Shown: positions 7,129 through 10,912 of the stretch, piece after piece
Layout: each line of letters opens with the position of its first letter
Numbering within the stretch: position 1 is the stretch's first letter
From: Nitrospinota bacterium
Lineage (GTDB): Bacteria; Nitrospinota; Nitrospinia; Nitrospinales; VA-1
Length of the DNA: 10,912 bases
Assembly: GCA_002731985.1 (NCBI GenBank)
Contig: PCCT01000111.1
Coordinates: 1-10,912 of the forward strand
Direction: 5' to 3'
The notes under the pieces: generated by a model
The model's input: the letters and a program-made list of their open reading frames with translations, nothing else
Databases searched by the model: none
What the model was told of the DNA's origin: nothing
Translations under genes and position numbers: made by a program

Positions 7129-8277
7129 ATGGGAAAAAAAGTCGTCATAGCAGGCGGAGGCACCGGGGGTCACTTATATCCCGGCATCGCCCTCGCAAAA
7201 GCACTCAAGAGGAATGATATGGATATTGAAATCACATTCGTTGGAACCAGGCAGGGCATCGAATCCAAAATTCTTCCCAGGGAAGATTTCAATTTAAAAA
7301 CCATTCTTTCCTCTGGTTTGTTGGGAAAGAAAGGGCTCAGTAAGTGGACTTCATTGTGCAAGCTCCCGATAGGAACAGCGCAGTCGATGTGTTTTCTTAT
7401 CCGCAACCGTCCTAATCTTGCTGTTGGTGTTGGCGGCTACGCTTCTGCTCCGCTGGTGTTTTCAGCCTGGTTGTTGCGTATTCCAATCCTCATTCATGAA
7501 CAAAACGCGTTTCCTGGCATGGCTAATAAATGGCTGGGAAAAATTGCAGATAAGGTAGCGATTTCTTTTGAAGAATCGAAACGCTTTTTTCCTAATAACA
7601 AGGTTGAAGTAACCGGCAACATGATCAGCGAAGAACTCTGTCGTCCAAGAGAAGAATTCCCGCCTTCTTCAAAAGATCCGTTTGGCATCCTCATTCTTGG
7701 AGGAAGCCAGGGAGCGCACTCCATCAACATGGCGATGATTGAAACGCTGGACCTTCTGGCGGACCGGAAAGGCGATATACACATCACTCACCAGACCGGG
7801 GAAGCGGATTATGAATCCATTAAGAATATGTACAAGGCGAAAGGCTTTACCGCCGATGTCCAGGCTTTCATAACGGATATGCCCGTGAGGTATCGGCTGG
7901 CCTCTCTTGTCATCTGTCGGTCGGGAGCGACAACGCTCGCTGAAATTACGGCGGCGGGAAGAGTTTCGGTTCTCATTCCTTTCCCTTACGCGACCCACAA
8001 CCATCAGGAGCACAATGCTCGAGTGGTCGAAGCCGCTAACGCAGGAGAGTTGATTTTGGACAGCGAGGTCTCTGGCGAGCGCCTTGCCCAATCTATTAAA
8101 AGGGCAATGGACGAACCGGATCAGATTCAGGAAATGGAAGACAACAGTTACGGGCTCGGCAATCGTGACGCCACTGAAAAAGTGCGAGAGATTTGCATGG
8201 AGCTGATGGGGAACGCTAGAAAAGCTGCAGGCAACGATAATAAACCCAAAGGAAGATATGTTTTGTCATGTTTCTAG
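7129..8277 (+). CDS. murG: Lipid II-forming GlcNAc transferase MurG
   Basis: A 382-residue GT-B fold glycosyltransferase, slightly longer than E. coli MurG (355). It moves GlcNAc from UDP-GlcNAc to lipid I on the cytoplasmic face of the membrane, making lipid II. Motifs are the N-terminal GGGTGGH (9-15), GVGGYASAP (100-108), HEQNAFPG (123-130), the donor-side GGSQGA (191-196), CRSGATTLAEI (263-273) and HQEHNA (292-297). An oddity is TGNMIS (162-167), where the family usually reads TGNPVR or TGNPIR. The last ~20 residues form a polar, basic tail beyond the family domain, encoded where the murC translation signal lies. ATG 7129 is 10 nt after the ftsW stop; no good Shine-Dalgarno is seen, suggesting coupled translation. 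Confidence 0.96.
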   Translation: MGKKVVIAGGGTGGHLYPGIALAKALKRNDMDIEITFVGTRQGIESKILPREDFNLKTILSSGLLGKKGLSKWTSLCKLPIGTAQSMCFLIRNRPNLAVGVGGYASAPLVFSAWLLRIPILIHEQNAFPGMANKWLGKIADKVAISFEESKRFFPNNKVEVTGNMISEELCRPREEFPPSSKDPFGILILGGSQGAHSINMAMIETLDLLADRKGDIHITHQTGEADYESIKNMYKAKGFTADVQAFITDMPVRYRLASLVICRSGATTLAEITAAGRVSVLIPFPYATHNHQEHNARVVEAANAGELILDSEVSGERLAQSIKRAMDEPDQIQEMEDNSYGLGNRDATEKVREICMELMGNARKAAGNDNKPKGRYVLSCF

Positions 8278-9644
8278 GAAAAACAAAAAGAATCCACTTC
8301 ATCGGGATTGGGGGCTCGGGTATGAGCGGCATCGCTGAAGTGTTGATCAATCAGGGATATGAAGTGAGTGGCTCTGACAGGGCGAAGACCCCTGTGACAG
8401 ATCACCTCGAACAACTAGGCGCGAAAATTTTCTTTGAGCACGCGCCTGGAAATATCAAGAACTCACAGGTTGTCGTAGCATCCAGCGCCATCGGTCCGGA
8501 TAACGTAGAAGTGGTCGCGGCAAAGGAAAGCATGATCCCGGTTATCCCCCGCGCAGAAATGCTGGCGGAACTTATGCGCATGAAATATGGAATCGCTATC
8601 GCCGGGACCCATGGCAAAACAACCACGACCTCTCTGGTATCGACAGTACTTGCAGGAGGACATATTGACCCGACTGTGGTCATCGGCGGCCGACTAAAAA
8701 ACATTGGCAGTCACGCCAAACTTGGACAAAGCGAATTTCTGGTAGCGGAGGCGGACGAAAGCGATGGTTCGTTCCTGAAACTGTCACCGACGATTGCTGT
8801 GGTCACGACACTCGATGAAGAACATATGGAATTTTATCTGACACTGGAAAACATGAAAAATACGTTCCTGGAGTTTATTAACAAAATTCCATTTTACGGT
8901 TCCGCCATCCTTTGTCTGGACGACCCCAACATACAATCGCTGATTCCAAGTGTAGAAAAACGATACATCACATACGGATTAACTTCTCAGGCAGATTACA
9001 CGGCACGCAATATTTCCATAGAGGGACTGAAAACATATTTCACCGTATACCATCAGGGTAAGGAACTGGGCCGCATACTTTCCGGAGCACTGGGAAGACA
9101 CAACGTACTCAACACTCTTGCGGCAGTTGCCGTGGGTATGGAGTTGGATCTCGACTTTCAAACGGTGGCCAGTTCGCTCACACATTTCGAAGGCGTCCAG
9201 AGACGATTCGAGATAGTGGAACAATCGGATGAACTGACCCTGATAGACGATTACGGACACCATCCCGTAGAAATAATTGCGACTCTTAAAACTGCGAAAG
9301 AAGCCTGGCCTGACCGAAGGCTCGTCGTCTTATTTCAGCCTCACAGATATTCGCGAACAAAGTTGCTGATGGAAGATTTCTGGTCTTCTTTTAATGATGC
9401 GGACCACCTGCTGGTAATGGACATCTTCCCTGCAGGGGAAGCTCCTATAGAAAACGTACACGCGCGTGACCTCGTTGAGGGCGTACACGAATGCGGGCAC
9501 AAAAGTGCTGAGTATGTAGAACACAGAAATGAAGTGAATGAACGTTTATCCCATCTTCTTAAACCCGGCGATGTATTGATGACGCTGGGAGCAGGCGATG
9601 TATGGAAACTGGGTAGAGATTTTTTAACTACCCGGTCTTCCTGA
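8268..9644 (+). CDS. murC: UDP-MurNAc:L-Ala ligase MurC
   Basis: A 458-residue Mur ligase that adds the first amino acid, L-Ala, to UDP-MurNAc in the cytoplasm. Typical MurC features are IHFIGIGGSGMSGIAEVL (9-26), ASSAI (71-75), the MurC-specific ATP loop GTHGKTTTTSL (113-123), EADESDGSF (161-169), GRHNVLNTLAAVAVG (276-290), GVQRRFE (309-315), IDDYGHHPVEI (326-336), QPHRYSRT (357-364) and MTLGAGDVWKLG (438-449). The metal/substrate segment reads TTLDEEHMEFY (180-190) rather than the usual TNIxxDH form; an Asp-to-Glu change here is known in many relatives, and the Asn-to-Thr change is less usual. ATG 8268 overlaps the murG stop by 10 nt, with AAAGGAAG (8248-8255) 12 nt upstream, so translation is probably coupled to murG. 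Confidence 0.96.
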   Translation: MFLGKTKRIHFIGIGGSGMSGIAEVLINQGYEVSGSDRAKTPVTDHLEQLGAKIFFEHAPGNIKNSQVVVASSAIGPDNVEVVAAKESMIPVIPRAEMLAELMRMKYGIAIAGTHGKTTTTSLVSTVLAGGHIDPTVVIGGRLKNIGSHAKLGQSEFLVAEADESDGSFLKLSPTIAVVTTLDEEHMEFYLTLENMKNTFLEFINKIPFYGSAILCLDDPNIQSLIPSVEKRYITYGLTSQADYTARNISIEGLKTYFTVYHQGKELGRILSGALGRHNVLNTLAAVAVGMELDLDFQTVASSLTHFEGVQRRFEIVEQSDELTLIDDYGHHPVEIIATLKTAKEAWPDRRLVVLFQPHRYSRTKLLMEDFWSSFNDADHLLVMDIFPAGEAPIENVHARDLVEGVHECGHKSAEYVEHRNEVNERLSHLLKPGDVLMTLGAGDVWKLGRDFLTTRSS

Positions 9645-9663
9645 AAATTTGACCACTAATCAG

Positions 9664-9683
9664 AGGAGGAACCCACCCCCATG
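9664..9683 (+). promoter_or_regulatory. Strong ribosome binding site before the upstream murB start
   Basis: AGGAGG (9664-9669), inside a longer AGAGGAGGAA stretch, lies 11 nt before ATG 9681. A C-rich run (ACCCACCCCC, 9671-9680) fills the gap. It is the strongest Shine-Dalgarno in the window. The alternative start ATG 9813 has only a weak purine run (GAGAAAAAA). This site is the main reason to place the murB start upstream and accept an N-terminal extension. Confidence 0.7.
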
Positions 9684-10736
9684 CTGAGCGGACCTTGGAA
9701 ACAACGGCTGATACGCTACGCAAATACTGGAACGGACCAACAATTCCCCATGAGGGATGGTCTGAATTCACCCAGAACTATTCTGGGACGAAAAATCCTG
9801 CAGAGAAAAAATATGAACTCTTCTTTTTCCTTCCAAAATAAAATCAAAGGCGAGGTGCGCTATAACGAGATCATGTCTAAATACACCTCAATGCGAATTG
9901 GCGGCCCGGCAGATGTGTTTGTTCTTCCGGAAAGCCTGAGAGACCTGCAAATCATTTTGAAACATCGTGGCAGTTGTCCTGTGTGGACACTTGGTGAAGG
10001 CACCAATCTCCTGGTTCGTGACCGGGGTATTCGAGGCATCGTGGTGTCGCTCAAGAATTGCTTCAAATCGATCAAGCGTCCGGTGTTTTACAAAACTCCC
10101 GATGGCAAAGAACGAGCCGTCATCCAGGTGGACGGAGGGGTGAAGCTATCCTACCTCGCCAAGTATGCCGCGCGTTATGGTCTGACAGGAATTGAATCTC
10201 TGGTTGGCATTCCAGGTTCTGTCGGCGGAGCAGTCGTGATGAACGCCGGTGCAGAGGGTACTGAAATCGGGCAGGTTCTTCGCAGTGTCAAACGCGTGAA
10301 CCTTGATGGCGAAGTCGAAATCTTTGACAAGGACGATATAACATTCGCTTACCGTAAAACTACTTTCCCTTCAGGAGATGGAATCGTTATCGAAGCGGAA
10401 CTGGATTTGGAGAAGGGAGAGGCGTCAGAGGTTCATCGCAAGATGGGCGATCATATTTCACGCAGAAGTTCAACACAGCCGTTGACGATGCCTAACTCTG
10501 GATCAATCTTCAAAAATCCGAAAGGCGACAGCGCCGGACGCCTCATTGAGTCGTCCGGATTAAAGGGCTGTAGCATGGGCGGGGCTGGTGTTTCTATCAA
10601 GCACGCAAACTTTATAGTGAACAAAGGAAATGCTTCGGCAAAGGATGTGATCAAACTGATCGAACATATCCAAACTGTGGTTGAGGAAAAAACAGGGACG
10701 AAGCTGGAACAGGAAATTGTAATCATCGGGGAGTAA
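9681..10736 (+). CDS. murB: UDP-N-acetylenolpyruvoylglucosamine reductase MurB
   Basis: A FAD flavoenzyme of 351 residues from ATG 9681, or 307 from ATG 9813. It uses NADPH to reduce the enolpyruvyl ether, giving UDP-MurNAc, the substrate of MurC. Motifs are SKYTSMRIGGPAD (66-78), LGEGTNLLVRDRGIRGIVVS (104-123), VGIPGSVGGAVVMNAGAEG (175-193), FAYRKTTF (222-229), SGSIFKNPKGDSAGRLIE (273-290), where the second Ser (275) matches the catalytic serine, GAGVSIKHANFIVN (301-314) and a final EQEIVIIGE containing the conserved Glu. Length and motif order fit the shorter type II MurB class. The conserved domain begins near residue 50. The first 44 residues are basic, rich in Arg and Gln, and match nothing I recognise. 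The upstream start is favoured by its ribosome binding site. It lies 36 nt after murC. Confidence 0.94.
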   Translation: MLSGPWKQRLIRYANTGTDQQFPMRDGLNSPRTILGRKILQRKNMNSSFSFQNKIKGEVRYNEIMSKYTSMRIGGPADVFVLPESLRDLQIILKHRGSCPVWTLGEGTNLLVRDRGIRGIVVSLKNCFKSIKRPVFYKTPDGKERAVIQVDGGVKLSYLAKYAARYGLTGIESLVGIPGSVGGAVVMNAGAEGTEIGQVLRSVKRVNLDGEVEIFDKDDITFAYRKTTFPSGDGIVIEAELDLEKGEASEVHRKMGDHISRRSSTQPLTMPNSGSIFKNPKGDSAGRLIESSGLKGCSMGGAGVSIKHANFIVNKGNASAKDVIKLIEHIQTVVEEKTGTKLEQEIVIIGE

Positions 10737-10775
10737 TAACACAGTCGGCACAATGGCTGGATTCCCGTTTACCAA

Positions 10776-10864
10776 ATGTGTAAGAGGTCCGTGTACAAAG
10801 GTACCCCCCTCCTCCTTTGTGTTCGGACTCTCTAGCCGGAGTCGAATACGGATCTCTTACACAT
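10776..10864 (+). ncRNA. Candidate structured RNA or palindromic element: three-way junction
   Basis: Bases 10776-10794 pair with 10846-10864 to form a 19-bp stem: 17 Watson-Crick pairs plus G10787-T10853 and G10793-T10847, which are G-U in + strand RNA. Directly inside, ACAAAGG (10795-10801) pairs with CCTTTGT (10814-10820) around a C-rich loop. GACTC (10826-10830) pairs with GAGTC (10839-10843), extended by a T10831-G10838 wobble and, past a bulged G10825, by C10824-G10844 and T10823-A10845. Only two bases of the interior (10821-10822) lie outside the three helices and their loops. GC and TTTT (10867-10870) follow, a poor terminator tail. It sits between murB and the putative ddl start. I recognise no known RNA family; a leader element, a processed RNA or a dispersed palindromic repeat are all possible. 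Confidence 0.6.
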
Positions 10865-10885
10865 GCTTTTAACGACAAACGCTGA

Positions 10886-10912
10886 ATGGAACTGAAAGAA
10901 AAGACAATTGGA
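10886..10912 (+). CDS. ddl: Probable start of D-Ala-D-Ala ligase (ddl), cut by the window edge
   Basis: ATG 10886 opens a frame reading MELKEKTIG up to the end of the window. This matches the way many D-alanine-D-alanine ligases begin, with a short charged stretch and then the first beta-strand (KIGVLxGG). In dcw clusters ddl commonly follows murB, and the enzyme would supply the dipeptide used by MurF, encoded upstream. Only nine codons are visible and no clear Shine-Dalgarno precedes them, so the call rests mainly on context. Another cluster gene such as ftsQ is the main alternative. Confidence 0.5.

Noticed and set aside
5951..7150. A 399-codon open frame on the + strand covering all of ftsW in another frame
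   Set aside because: It is Arg/His/Ser-rich with no recognisable domain, while the 6006-7118 frame encodes a full-length FtsW with every SEDS motif. The overlap is a by-product of the codon use of a membrane protein.
10776..10864. Transposon-derived miniature element with target duplication
   Set aside because: No matching direct repeats flank the stem (TACCAA on the left, GCTTTT on the right). A repeat origin is not excluded, but there is no sign of a target duplication here.
10776..10864. Hammerhead-type ribozyme, suggested by the three-way junction
   Set aside because: The CUGAUGA and GAAA core sequences are absent at the junction, which has almost no unpaired bases.
10776..10870. Reading the murB-ddl palindrome as a simple terminator
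   Set aside because: A 19-bp interrupted stem with two internal branches and only TTTT after two intervening bases does not fit an intrinsic terminator; a three-way junction describes it better.

Overview
The window is a nearly gap-free stretch of a bacterial division and cell-wall (dcw) cluster. All genes lie on the + strand: the 3' end of ftsI, then complete murE, murF, mraY, murD, ftsW, murG, murC and murB, and probably the first codons of ddl at the right edge. Together these encode most cytoplasmic and membrane steps of peptidoglycan precursor synthesis, plus the septal glycosyltransferase/transpeptidase pair FtsW-FtsI. The gene order is the classical one of Gram-negative bacteria. MurE carries the DNPR signature of meso-diaminopimelate ligases, so the organism most likely has a diderm-type, DAP-containing wall. 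By eye the base composition is mid-range, near 48-50% G+C. The sequences look like deep-branching proteobacterial/Desulfo- or Nitrospinota-type proteins rather than enteric ones, but I cannot fix the phylum without a search.

Layout: ftsI (3' part, to 409); an 86-nt spacer with two back-to-back hairpins; murE (496-1998) and murF (2009-3385), nearly abutting; mraY (3409-4494); murD (4498-5832), starting 3 nt after mraY; a 173-nt spacer with nested inverted repeats; ftsW (6006-7118, TTG start); murG (7129-8277); murC (8268-9644), overlapping murG by 10 nt; murB (9681-10736), with a possible 44-residue N-terminal extension; then a 149-nt spacer before the putative ddl start at 10886.

How the genes work together: MurB reduces the enolpyruvyl sugar to UDP-MurNAc. 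MurC, MurD, MurE and MurF then add L-Ala, D-Glu, meso-DAP and D-Ala-D-Ala in turn, the last dipeptide being made by Ddl. MraY loads the product on undecaprenyl phosphate (lipid I) and MurG adds GlcNAc (lipid II). FtsW polymerises lipid II at the septum and FtsI cross-links it.

The protein-coding content is ordinary. The most unusual item is in the murB-ddl spacer: an 89-nt segment (10776-10864) that folds on paper into a compact three-way junction. It has a 19-bp closing stem and two branch hairpins that fill almost the whole interior. The only two non-Watson-Crick positions in the closing stem are G-U in the + strand RNA. I recognise no known RNA family in it; it could be an undescribed cis-regulatory or processed RNA, or a dispersed palindromic repeat. 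Secondary points are the structured spacers before murE and ftsW, the MurB N-terminal extension, and departures from usually conserved motifs in MurG and MurD.
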